Assembly (NCBI GenBank): GCA_036570465.1
Contig: DATCYD010000007.1
Span: forward strand, 1-11,012
DNA length: 11,012 nucleotides
Source of the DNA: Anseongella sp036570465
GTDB lineage: Bacteria > Bacteroidota > Bacteroidia > Sphingobacteriales > Sphingobacteriaceae
Direction: 5' to 3'
The notes under the pieces are model-generated. The model was not told where the DNA came from and did no database searches. It saw nothing but the letters and a program-made list of their open reading frames with translations. Below, piece by piece: positions 1 to 7,814 of the stretch. How positions within the stretch are numbered: position 1 is the stretch's first letter; the number at the start of each line of letters is the position of its first letter. Both the position numbers and the translations under genes were made by a program.

Positions 1-83
1 GGTTCAGGATTTTCGTCTTTCCCGCAAGCGGAAAACAGAATAATCGCCAACAGCGGCATGACCTTTAAAAATATACTTTTCAT
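1..83 (-). CDS. Lipoprotein, N-terminal fragment (gene runs off the left edge)
   Basis: An ATG at 83-81 on the minus strand opens a frame that stays open to the window edge, giving 27 codons. The peptide begins MKSIFLKVMPLLAI and continues through a hydrophobic stretch to a lipobox, F-S-A-C with Cys20. This is a type II signal peptide. The residues after the cysteine are G-K-D-E-N. A Lys followed by two acidic residues just after the lipidated Cys resembles the lipoprotein export signal that sends Bacteroidota lipoproteins to the outer face of the outer membrane. The upstream sequence is A/T-rich without a Shine-Dalgarno, as is usual in this phylum. The mature protein is not in the window, so its function cannot be given. 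It is transcribed divergently from the esterase gene and may share its control region. Confidence 0.75.
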   Translation of the reverse strand, partial: MKSIFLKVMPLLAIILFSACGKDENPE

Positions 84-240
84 GCGTTTAAAATTTATGC
101 ATTGTTATCAGGAGATAAAAATCCGGATAAGTCCAATAAAAAAATTGTAAAAATAAGACATTGTGTTGCCAATATGGTGACAGAATCCGTCAACATAAAG
201 AAAGTATCGGCCAGGCTTTTACTGCACCTTCGTTCATATT
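84..240. promoter_or_regulatory. Divergent intergenic region between lipoprotein and esterase genes
   Basis: This 157-base, AT-rich stretch separates two start codons pointing away from each other, so it must hold the promoters for both directions. I looked for the Bacteroidota consensus (TTG, then about 17-19 bases, then TAnnTTTG) and found no convincing copy on either strand. The best minus-strand attempts have poor -7 elements or wrong spacing. A cluster of GATAA/TTATC sites at 105-130 and a loose inverted repeat (TGTTG near 165, CAACA near 191) are the only visible structure. The role is inferred from gene arrangement, not from a recognised motif. Confidence 0.45.
105..130. repeat. Cluster of GATAA/TTATC sites, possible operator
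   Basis: TTATC at 105-109 and GATAA at 114-118 form an inverted repeat around AGGA. A second GATAA at 126-130 follows 12 bases after the first, about one helical turn, and overlaps the palindrome ATCCGGAT (121-128). The cluster lies 22-47 bases upstream of the minus-strand lipoprotein start, a place where a regulator could act. The sites are short and the region is AT-rich, so chance is a real alternative. Confidence 0.2.
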
Positions 241-3200
241 ATGAAAAGTAAACTGCTTTTTCTGTTCACGTTCCTTTTGCTATGCCCATTTCTGAAAACA
301 CAGGCCCAATCCGCCAGCGATACATTTTCCGTCGCTAAGGTTTTGGGCAGTAACATGGTCGTTCAACGCGGGAAACCATTCACAGTTTGGGGCCGTGGGC
401 CTGCCGGACATACCATTACCGTAACCGCCAGTTGGCAACACGGGGCATTCAAGGGAAAAGTCAATAAAGAGGGCGCATGGGAAGTCGCTATTCCGGCGGC
501 CCCCGCCAATGCAGACCCACAAAACCTGGAGATCAAATCAAAGAAATATCCACCTGTTATCTTCACAAATATTCTGATCGGTGATGTATGGGTATGCAGC
601 GGTCAATCCAACATGACATTCCCGGTTGACTCCCTGGGCCCCTGGCCGGGTTCGTTCGGGGTTGAAAATTTCGCCGGAGAGATCGCTTCGGCCAATTATC
701 CTTCACTTCGCCTTTTTACCACCCCTTACCAGCGCTCCGGCGAACCAATGGAAGACATTTCCAGGGAAACGCCTTGGAAGACATGCACACCGGATCATGT
801 CCGGAATTTCAGCGCCCTGTCCTATTTTTTTGGCCGGAAGCTTCACACTGCCCTCCAAGTCCCCATAGGCCTGGTAGTTTCAGGATTGGCGGCAACAAAC
901 TGTGAGGAATGGACAAGCGCTCAGGAAATTAAGAAACATCCGTTTTATGCGAATGCGCCTGATCCCAGGGGGGTTACTTCTGCGCTTTACAATGGAATGA
1001 TCTATCCACTGAGAAAATTATCTATAAAAGGGTTTATCTGGGATCAGGGCGAAGGCAACCGCCATGATCCTTACATGAGTTATGCCCGGCTCCAGGCCGA
1101 TATGGTCACAGACTGGCGCCGCATTTTCAACCAGGGCAACCCAAACCAGGACAACCTGCCCTTTTATTATGTCCAGATGACTCCATACGCAGCTTCCTAT
1201 TTCCAGACCGACCCTTGGGGGGACAGCCCGAAATCGAATGATTATGCCTTTTTCAGGGAAACCCAGGCAGCCGTTCGCAAGCTTCTGCCCCATACAGAAA
1301 TGGCCGTAACCATGGATGTGGATGAAATTATCAATATTCACTGGAGAGCCAAAAGGCTGGTTGGTGAACGATTGTCAGGGCTTGCCCTTCATCATACTTA
1401 TGGAAAGGATACCCCATACCTGGGACCCCAATTCTCGCATGTTACCGTCAGCGGCAACAAATGGATCGTCCATTTCAAACCAGGTACTGCCGTGGGGCTC
1501 AGGACAGCTAAAGGCGCCCTGTTAAACCAACATTTCTTCCTGGCCGGCAAGGACAGCGTTTTCGTACAGGCCAGCGCTACCATCCGGGAAAACACCGTTG
1601 AAGTGGCCCCGCCTCCGGGTTTCAAGCAACCCGCATTAGCTCTGAGATACGCATTTACAAATTTTCCGGTCACCAATCTGGAAAACAGCGCAGGTCTTCC
1701 TGCCGAACCTTTCCGAACCGATGACTGGCTCCGGATCATCAAAACAAAAACCCGGGCGGCGCCTGTCCCGGCACCGGAAAACACGATTGACACCATACTA
1801 CCAACCGGTTCCTATCAATTCTTCAACCGCATTACCATTAAGGATCCCCAAAAAACAGGCATTGTTGATTCCTCAAGCAGACAGGGAAGCCAGATAGAAC
1901 AAAGGCCCTATGTGGCCGGTACCGGGCAGGAATGGATCATTACCCATGTTGGGAACGGCGATTATACGATCCTCAACACCAATAGCGGACAGGCACTGGC
2001 CATTCCAGACGAATCTCCACGGCCTGGCATGCAACTGATCACTTCCACTTATAAGCCCTCCTCGTCCGGGCAACGTTGGAAAATACAATGGCAGGGCGGC
2101 TTTGGCGTCCACCATATACGGAGCAGTGCAGACACCAGTTATTTTGTTTGCATCAAGGATAACTCCATCGCTGCTGGTGCCACACTGATCCTCAACAGGA
2201 AATCCTCCCCTGAAGGCAAATACTTTATGTTCCAGCCCACCTCCTACCTCGATAAAGAAGTCACCAATTGGTTCAGGTCAACCACCGGTTGGATAGCCGG
2301 CGACGGAGGGGCCTCTCTTAAACTATCCAATGGAAAAATCCTGTGGTCTTTCGGTGACAGTCATTATAATGATTACAAGGACAGCACTGTCATCTGCTTA
2401 TTTAATACACGCAATCTGGTCCGGGTACAAATGACGGAACACAACTTCAACCCTGAACCGCCAAACACAGCTACCCTTAAAAGCCCCCTCGGCCCCTATA
2501 CCTATCGAAGCCATCCGGATATTCCGGGAAGCTTCAACTGGCCCAGCCCCTTTATTGAAGTAAACGGGTATGTCTATAATCTTCTTGCACATTTCCGGCA
2601 GGGCGAAGGCGGAACATGGAGCTATAACGGACCACCCGCACTGGGAAAGTTGGACATTCAAACGCTTGATCCGGCCACCATCACCTACCATCAGATCCAG
2701 AACGTTGATACCATCGATTTTGCAGGAGGATTCGCAAAAGGAGATGACGGCTATGTCTATGTTTTCGGCTTTAAAGGCGGAAAAGACCTGCCCATTTACA
2801 TGCAAAACATGTATGTAGCCCGCTTTCCTGCCGATTCCATCGATAGCGGAACCTGGCATTTCTGGAATGGTAACGATTGGACAAGCACCCGTGCAACCGA
2901 TGCGGCCATCATTCATCAGGGCATTGCCGCCCACGTCTGCAGGATTGGAAACAAATATGTTCGTACCGGCGTCAGAAACACCTCTTTCTGGTATCCTTGC
3001 GTACCTGAAGAAGAAGCACGGAAAGTATGGGTGAGCACCAGCGATTCTCCGGTTGGCCCGTGGACACCTGAAAAACCGGTGTTCACTATCAACGAACGGT
3101 ATCATGGCGCTGTACCTACCTTTTATGGAGGCTGGCCTTCATCAGCCAATATCAACGACCGGAATGAGATGCTGATCATTTATTCGATCAACGGGTACAA

Positions 3201-3312
3201 GCAGGGATGTGGCATCCCGGAAACCTGTACCGGAAACCGAATGGACCCGGATATTACCTATCGGCCCAGGGCTATCCGGGTACCGCTGACGATGATCGAC
3301 CCTGCGTTTTAG
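241..3312 (+). CDS. Secreted sialate O-acetylesterase-like protein with ricin-type lectin and propeller-like domains
   Basis: The protein has 1023 residues and a Sec signal peptide of about 23 residues (Lys3-Lys5, a Leu/Phe-rich core, cleavage near Q-A-Q). Residues ~30-115 match the beta-sandwich typical of the sialate O-acetylesterase (SASA) family, with S-N-M-V-V-Q-R. The SGNH-type esterase core follows. It has S-G-Q-S-N-M at 120-125 (Ser123 the likely nucleophile), W-D-Q-G-E-G-N at 267-273 and N-I-H-W at 365-368 (His367 the likely catalytic base). Residues ~523-667 resemble a ricin-type beta-trefoil, with two Q-x-W repeats (G-Q-E-W at 562-565, G-Q-R-W at 610-613). Residues ~675-1016 look like a DUF4185/DUF5005-type beta-propeller, with W-S-F-G-D-S at 702-707. 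The family removes O-acetyl groups from sugars; the substrate here is unknown. No C-terminal T9SS sorting domain is evident. It is probably the first gene of the operon. The start follows an A/T stretch without a Shine-Dalgarno and gives an intact signal peptide. Confidence 0.85.
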   Translation: MKSKLLFLFTFLLLCPFLKTQAQSASDTFSVAKVLGSNMVVQRGKPFTVWGRGPAGHTITVTASWQHGAFKGKVNKEGAWEVAIPAAPANADPQNLEIKSKKYPPVIFTNILIGDVWVCSGQSNMTFPVDSLGPWPGSFGVENFAGEIASANYPSLRLFTTPYQRSGEPMEDISRETPWKTCTPDHVRNFSALSYFFGRKLHTALQVPIGLVVSGLAATNCEEWTSAQEIKKHPFYANAPDPRGVTSALYNGMIYPLRKLSIKGFIWDQGEGNRHDPYMSYARLQADMVTDWRRIFNQGNPNQDNLPFYYVQMTPYAASYFQTDPWGDSPKSNDYAFFRETQAAVRKLLPHTEMAVTMDVDEIINIHWRAKRLVGERLSGLALHHTYGKDTPYLGPQFSHVTVSGNKWIVHFKPGTAVGLRTAKGALLNQHFFLAGKDSVFVQASATIRENTVEVAPPPGFKQPALALRYAFTNFPVTNLENSAGLPAEPFRTDDWLRIIKTKTRAAPVPAPENTIDTILPTGSYQFFNRITIKDPQKTGIVDSSSRQGSQIEQRPYVAGTGQEWIITHVGNGDYTILNTNSGQALAIPDESPRPGMQLITSTYKPSSSGQRWKIQWQGGFGVHHIRSSADTSYFVCIKDNSIAAGATLILNRKSSPEGKYFMFQPTSYLDKEVTNWFRSTTGWIAGDGGASLKLSNGKILWSFGDSHYNDYKDSTVICLFNTRNLVRVQMTEHNFNPEPPNTATLKSPLGPYTYRSHPDIPGSFNWPSPFIEVNGYVYNLLAHFRQGEGGTWSYNGPPALGKLDIQTLDPATITYHQIQNVDTIDFAGGFAKGDDGYVYVFGFKGGKDLPIYMQNMYVARFPADSIDSGTWHFWNGNDWTSTRATDAAIIHQGIAAHVCRIGNKYVRTGVRNTSFWYPCVPEEEARKVWVSTSDSPVGPWTPEKPVFTINERYHGAVPTFYGGWPSSANINDRNEMLIIYSINGYKQGCGIPETCTGNRMDPDITYRPRAIRVPLTMIDPAF
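1807..2241 (+). other. Ricin-type beta-trefoil region inside the esterase
   Basis: Residues ~523-667 of the esterase open with G-S-Y-Q-F-F-N and contain repeated units ending in Q-x-W, the signature of RicinB-like carbohydrate-binding folds (CBM13-like). It links the catalytic core to the C-terminal propeller-like region. Its expected job is glycan binding that holds the enzyme on its substrate. The assignment rests on motif spacing read by eye. A third trefoil repeat is less clear. Confidence 0.6.
2263..3288 (+). other. C-terminal DUF4185/DUF5005-like propeller region of the esterase
   Basis: Residues ~675-1016 contain a run G-D-G-G-A-S-L-K-L-S-N-G-K then W-S-F-G-D-S. Later come W-V-S-T-S-D-S-P-V-G-P-W and a closing Y-R-P-R-A-I-R-V-P. 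These resemble blade strands of the five-bladed propellers grouped with GH43/GH32-like folds and the DUF4185/DUF5005 families. Cys990 and Cys996 near the end could form a disulfide in the exported protein. Whether this region is a second catalytic domain or only a binding domain cannot be told from sequence alone. Confidence 0.5.
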
Positions 3313-3350
3313 TTGTATATTGTCATACTTGTCTGTAAATTACGTGCAAG

Positions 3351-4565
3351 ATGATGTTAAAACGACTTCTCACGAACTTCTGCGTGACCCTGGCGTGCTT
3401 CCTTGCCGGTCAGGCAGGTCTTGCACAATCAAACAGCACAGCTTCTGGAATGTCCAATGCCCGGACGGTGGGAACAACCGCTTCGGCGGAAGCTGAAATC
3501 GACAGTATCATGGCCAGGTTTCAGGCTGTTGGAGCCTCCGTGGCAGTGGTCCGTGACAACAAGCTGGTATATAGCAAATCCTTCGGATGGAAAAACGCAG
3601 CCACTCAGGAACCACTGGAACCCACCGATATTTTTCGCATCGCTTCTATTTCCAAATCGTTTACCACAACAGGCATCATGCAGCTGATTGAAAAAGGCCG
3701 GCTTTCCCTGAATGACGATGTAGGGCGGTTAATCGGTTTTCCGGTACGCAACCCTCACTTTCCAAACGCTGTGATCACGCTGGAAATGGTGCTTTCCCAC
3801 CGGTCAGGAATCAGCGATAAAAATGGCTATTTCACACTTGACGCACTCAACCCGCAAAAAGACCCCAATTGGAAAAAAGCTTACAACAACTATGCTCCTG
3901 GAGCGGATTACCAATACTGCAACCTGAATTTCAACCTCGCCGGCGCTATCCTGGAGAAGTATTCCGGAGAACGTCTGGACCATTATGTCGAAAAACATAT
4001 CCTGAAACCACTGGATCTTTATGGCGGCTATAATGTGGATGACCTGGATAGTACCCGGTTTGTTACTCTGTACGCCTATGACGGCAAAGCCAGGCAGTTC
4101 AATCCCTCTCCTGCTGCTTACCGGTCTCGTGCCGAAGCACTGAAAGATTACCAGATGGGGTACAGTACCCCTGTTTTCTCGCCAACCGGTGGCATGAAGA
4201 TGTCAGCTGAAGACCTGGCCCAATACATGATCATGCACATGAATTACGGAAAGGCGAATGGCGTGCGCATCATATCGAAAAAAAGCAGCCGGTCCATGCA
4301 ACGTATCAGGAGTAAGGAATCCGGTTACGGGATGTCGCTGAGAACACTGGATAACCTGATTTCAGGGGAAAGATTTATCGGACACGAGGGCATTGCCTAT
4401 GGTCTGTACAGCGCCATGTATTTTCAACCGGAAGAAAAATCCGGCATTGTTGTCATTACCAATGGTTGCGCTACAGGGTTTTCACATGGGGATGTGATCA
4501 ATGATTTTCTGTACGAAATGTATAACAGCCTTTACCAGCACTTTTTACAACAAGATGACCGTTAG
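3351..4565 (+). CDS. Secreted serine hydrolase, beta-lactamase/class C family
   Basis: The 404-residue product has a Sec signal peptide (M-M-L-K-R, hydrophobic core, cleavage after G-L-A at about residue 25). The active-site motifs of the PF00144 family are present: S-I-S-K at 99-102 (Ser99 the acylated nucleophile), Y-C-N at 189-191 in place of the common Y-S-N, and H-E-G at 345-347 in the position of the K-T-G box. Family members include class C beta-lactamases, D-aminopeptidases, PBP4*-like proteins and esterases. The H-x-G box and glycan-related neighbours favour an esterase or peptidase over antibiotic resistance, but the substrate is not readable. The gene starts 38 bases after the esterase stop. 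That gap shows no Shine-Dalgarno and only a weak promoter-like TTG...TAAATTAC. Two adjacent ATGs (3351 and 3354) could both serve as the start. Its TAG stop directly abuts the next ATG in the same frame. Confidence 0.88.
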   Translation: MMLKRLLTNFCVTLACFLAGQAGLAQSNSTASGMSNARTVGTTASAEAEIDSIMARFQAVGASVAVVRDNKLVYSKSFGWKNAATQEPLEPTDIFRIASISKSFTTTGIMQLIEKGRLSLNDDVGRLIGFPVRNPHFPNAVITLEMVLSHRSGISDKNGYFTLDALNPQKDPNWKKAYNNYAPGADYQYCNLNFNLAGAILEKYSGERLDHYVEKHILKPLDLYGGYNVDDLDSTRFVTLYAYDGKARQFNPSPAAYRSRAEALKDYQMGYSTPVFSPTGGMKMSAEDLAQYMIMHMNYGKANGVRIISKKSSRSMQRIRSKESGYGMSLRTLDNLISGERFIGHEGIAYGLYSAMYFQPEEKSGIVVITNGCATGFSHGDVINDFLYEMYNSLYQHFLQQDDR

Positions 4566-7500
4566 ATGGGCAACAGGGATACTCACACAGCACCTGGTTT
4601 CACCGCATGGATCTACGCCGGCCTGGCAGCTCTTTGTTCCTGTGATGCAACCCTGCCGCCTGATGTTGCCCTGGCCTATGAACAATTACCTTCCCGGGTA
4701 GATTACAATTACGATGTCAAGCCGGTATTGTCCGACAAGTGTTTCGTCTGCCACGGACCTGACCCGGACAACCGTGAAGCCGGACTTCGACTTGATTTCC
4801 CTGAAGCGGCATTTGCTACCTTGCCGGAAAACCCGGGCAAGGTGGCCATCGATCCCGGAAACTGGAGGACCAGTGAGGTTTTTCACCGGATCATTTCCAC
4901 CGACCCGGATTACCAGATGCCGACTCCCGAATCACATCTGAGCCTCAACGCGCAAGAAAAAGCCGTTTTATTAAAATGGATTAAGGAAGGAGCAGAATAC
5001 AAGCCACACTGGGCCTTTGAAAAACCGGTTAAAGCAAAAATCCCCCGCGTAAAGGACGATGAATGGCCCCGGAATCCCATTGATCATTTTGTATTGCACA
5101 AACTGGAAGAAAAAGGACTTTCTCATTCGCAAGAAGCTGAAAAGGAGATCTTACTCAGGCGCCTCAGCCTGGATCTGACAGGGCTGCCACCGACCCTGCA
5201 GGAAACAGACGCTTTCCTGAAAGATGAATCACCGGAGGCGTATGAAAAACAAGTAGATCGTCTGCTTAGCTCACCGCATTTTGGTGAAAAAATGGCCGCT
5301 TCCTGGCTGGATCTGGCTCGTTTCGCCGATTCTCATGGTTACACAGTTGACCGGGTACGAGACATGTCTCCCTATCGGGATTGGGTCATCAAGGCATTTA
5401 ACAGGAATATGCCCTATGATCAATTCATTCACTGGCAGCTGGCCGGCGATCTGATGCCCCATCCCACCAAAGAAATGATCATTGCTACCGCCTTTAACCG
5501 GAATCATCAACAAAACATGGAAGGTGGGATCGTTGAAAAGGAGTTCCAAACTGAATATGTGGCGGACCGGACCAATACCTTCGGCGATGCCTTCCTGGGC
5601 ATCACACTAAGCTGCGCCAAATGTCATGACCATAAATACGACCCGATTACACAAAAGAACTATTACGAGATCTTCAGCTTCTTCAATAATGTGAATGAAG
5701 CCGGCCAAATTTCCTGGAATGGTGCACTTCCCGTTCCTACCCTTCTGTTACCCACCGGGGAGCAGGAAAAGTTCATTGAATATATTAAAGCGAAGATCAA
5801 CGACCAGGAAGAAGAGATCCGCCAGTTGGCACTAAATCACGCATCCGGATTCAGGGCCTGGCTCCGTGAAGGAAACTACCAGCAACTTGCCCGGGAAAAG
5901 CTGCCTCAGCGTGGACTTCAGGCTTATTATTCATTTGAGAATGGCACGCTGCTAAATCGCCTTAACCGCCAGCAAAGCGGGAGCATGAAACGAGAAGGCG
6001 GAAAACCGGGAGGGGAACCGGTCTTTAAAATCCGTGAGGGAGGCGGACAGGCCCTCGTATTGAACGGGGATGTATGGCTTGACCTGAACCCAACCGGAAT
6101 TTTCAGAAAGGCCGACCCCTTCAGCATTGGCCTATGGGTATATGTCCCGGCCGGACTGAACGAAGGGGTTATTTTCCATAAAGGTATTGCAGAAAGACTG
6201 TACAATTTTCGCGGATACCATCTTTATCTCCGGGACGGAAAACTGGAGTTGAGCCTGGCTCATACTGCCCCGGCCAATGCCATAACAAGGGTTAGCAGAG
6301 ATACCGTTCCAAAAGAAACCTGGCTGCACCTGGCAATGAGCTACGATGGCTCATCAAAGGCAGACGGGCTCCACCTTTACCTCAACGGGATCGAAATGCA
6401 AACGGACGTGACCGTTGATCAGCTAACCAAGGATATTCTTTTCAGATCACCGGTCGAACCAGGCCTGCAAATCGGCGCATGGGAACGTGGGCAAGGCTTT
6501 ACCAACGGCCTGGTCAGCGGCATTGCCGTCTATGAACGGGAATTAACCCCTTTTGAAATGCAAGTGCTGGCAGGCAGTGCGTCCTGGGCATCCATCGCCG
6601 TAAAAGGGATGAAAGAACTGAGTCAGGAGGAGCAGGCGATTTTAAAGCACTATTATTTCTCGGCCGTCTCCCCCGAAATAAAAAAGGTTTCTTTGGAACT
6701 AAAACAAAGCCGCATTGCGCTTTCGGATTCTTCCGAAGGAATCAGGGAACTGATGGTCATGCAGGAAATGACCCGGCCGAAGAAGACATTTGTACTTCAA
6801 CGCGGCGTATATGATGCACCTGGCGAAGAAGTCTTTCCAAATACGCCTGAATCCATCCTTCCATTCCCTGAAAACCTGCCCCGAAATCGCTACGGACTGG
6901 CGAAATGGCTTACACACGAGGACCATCCCTTAACCGCCAGGGTAGCCGTGAACCGCTACTGGCAGCAACTTTTCGGTCTGGGACTGGTAAAAACATCACA
7001 GGATTTTGGAAACCAGGGGACATTGCCCAGTCACCCCCAACTACTCGACTGGCTGGCTGTAAGTTTCAGAGAATCCGGCTGGGATGTCAAAAATCTGTTA
7101 AAAGTGATTGTGATGTCGGCCAGTTACCGGCAGGATTCACGGGCTCCTTCAGAATTGCGGGAAACAGACCCCGAAAATCGCTGGCTGGCCCGGGGACCGT
7201 CCGGAAGAATGACGGCAGAAATGATCCGGGACAACGCCTTGGCAGCGAGCGGCCTGATCAACCTGAAAATTGGTGGTAAAAGCATAAAACCCTATCAGCC
7301 TGAGGGCCTCTGGGCAATCAACAGCAGCCATTACGTCCCGGACACCGGACAGGCCGTGTACCGGAGAAGTGTTTATGTGCTGGTCAAACGGACAGTCCCC
7401 AATCCTACGCTTGCCTCTTTTGACGCTCCTTCGCGAACCGCCTGCGTGATCAGAAGGCAGGAAACCAATACCCCTCTGCAAGCGCTGGTCATGCTAAACG

Positions 7501-7811
7501 ACCCTACCTTTCTGGAAGCCGCCAACGTATTGGGAGAAGATATTGCCCGGGACCCCGACCGGGACCACGCCATTACGAACGTATTTCGTAAACTCACCGG
7601 CAGGCGACCATCGGAAGATGAGCTCTCTCTCCTGGAAGAACTATTCCGGAAAGAATTTGAGAAATTCAGAGAACATCCCCACAAGAGTGAAGGCTGGCTG
7701 CAGGCAGGCCAGTACAACCCTGATAATAGCCTGGATCAGGAACTGATCGCTGCTGGAGCGGTAGTGGCAAGCACCATTCTGAATGCAGATGCTAGTTTAA
7801 CAAAAAGGTAA
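4566..7811 (+). CDS. PSD1 and planctomycete cytochrome c domain-containing lipoprotein (PSCyt1-PSCyt2-LamG-PSD1)
   Basis: The product has 1081 residues. Its N-terminus carries a hydrophobic segment and a lipobox, L23-C24-S25-C26, so it is probably a lipoprotein with Asp27 at +2. Residues ~47-145 are a PSCyt1 region with the heme-c motif C59-F-V-C-H63 and a candidate distal ligand Met118 in Q-M-P-T. Residues ~164-375 are DUF1549/PSCyt2, with L-D-L-T-G-L-P-P near 202-209 and a second C-A-K-C-H at 350-354. Residues ~450-668 resemble a LamG/concanavalin-like lectin insert (A-Y-Y-S-F-E-N-G, then L-Y-L-N-G). Residues ~770-1030 are DUF1553/PSD1, with A-V-N-R-Y-W-Q at 794-800 and R-R-Q-E-T-N-T-P-L-Q-A-L at 963-974. 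Heme would be attached in the periplasm. The molecular role of the family is not known; electron transfer during glycan processing is a guess. The ATG abuts the previous stop (TAGATG), so translation is probably coupled. No better upstream start exists. Confidence 0.9.
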   Translation: MGNRDTHTAPGFTAWIYAGLAALCSCDATLPPDVALAYEQLPSRVDYNYDVKPVLSDKCFVCHGPDPDNREAGLRLDFPEAAFATLPENPGKVAIDPGNWRTSEVFHRIISTDPDYQMPTPESHLSLNAQEKAVLLKWIKEGAEYKPHWAFEKPVKAKIPRVKDDEWPRNPIDHFVLHKLEEKGLSHSQEAEKEILLRRLSLDLTGLPPTLQETDAFLKDESPEAYEKQVDRLLSSPHFGEKMAASWLDLARFADSHGYTVDRVRDMSPYRDWVIKAFNRNMPYDQFIHWQLAGDLMPHPTKEMIIATAFNRNHQQNMEGGIVEKEFQTEYVADRTNTFGDAFLGITLSCAKCHDHKYDPITQKNYYEIFSFFNNVNEAGQISWNGALPVPTLLLPTGEQEKFIEYIKAKINDQEEEIRQLALNHASGFRAWLREGNYQQLAREKLPQRGLQAYYSFENGTLLNRLNRQQSGSMKREGGKPGGEPVFKIREGGGQALVLNGDVWLDLNPTGIFRKADPFSIGLWVYVPAGLNEGVIFHKGIAERLYNFRGYHLYLRDGKLELSLAHTAPANAITRVSRDTVPKETWLHLAMSYDGSSKADGLHLYLNGIEMQTDVTVDQLTKDILFRSPVEPGLQIGAWERGQGFTNGLVSGIAVYERELTPFEMQVLAGSASWASIAVKGMKELSQEEQAILKHYYFSAVSPEIKKVSLELKQSRIALSDSSEGIRELMVMQEMTRPKKTFVLQRGVYDAPGEEVFPNTPESILPFPENLPRNRYGLAKWLTHEDHPLTARVAVNRYWQQLFGLGLVKTSQDFGNQGTLPSHPQLLDWLAVSFRESGWDVKNLLKVIVMSASYRQDSRAPSELRETDPENRWLARGPSGRMTAEMIRDNALAASGLINLKIGGKSIKPYQPEGLWAINSSHYVPDTGQAVYRRSVYVLVKRTVPNPTLASFDAPSRTACVIRRQETNTPLQALVMLNDPTFLEAANVLGEDIARDPDRDHAITNVFRKLTGRRPSEDELSLLEELFRKEFEKFREHPHKSEGWLQAGQYNPDNSLDQELIAAGAVVASTILNADASLTKR
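5913..6569 (+). other. LamG/concanavalin A-like lectin insert in the PSD1 protein
   Basis: Residues ~450-668 sit between the PSCyt2 and PSD1 regions. They show the usual order of LamG-3 strands: a start with Y-Y-S-F-E-N-G, P-F-S-I-G-L-W-V-Y-V near 518-527, W-L-H-L-A-M-S-Y-D near 586-594, L-Y-L-N-G near 604-608 and L-Q-I-G-A-W near 634-639. Such folds commonly bind carbohydrates outside the cytoplasm. This supports a polysaccharide or glycoconjugate as the target of the whole protein. The boundaries are estimated by eye. Confidence 0.7.
7802..7808 (+). promoter_or_regulatory. Shine-Dalgarno-like site for the DUF1501 gene
   Basis: AAAAAGG ends six bases before the ATG at 7815 and overlaps the last codons of the preceding gene. 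It is the clearest ribosome-binding-like sequence in the window and supports the chosen start, which also leaves a complete Tat signal. Confidence 0.45.
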
Positions 7812-7814
7812 GTC

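Noticed and set aside
2398..3105. Long open frame (235 codons) on the minus strand inside the esterase gene
   Set aside because: It lies wholly antisense to a well-supported coding region, has no recognisable domain or signal, and its composition is that of a reverse-complement shadow.
3313..3350. Possible internal promoter, TTG followed by TAAATTAC
   Set aside because: The spacing is about 20 bases and the -7 element matches the Bacteroidota consensus poorly. It would also place the transcript start almost on the ATG.
3351..4565. Antibiotic-resistance class C beta-lactamase
   Set aside because: The family motifs are shared by many esterases and peptidases, the third box is H-E-G rather than K-T-G, and the neighbourhood contains no resistance or regulator genes.
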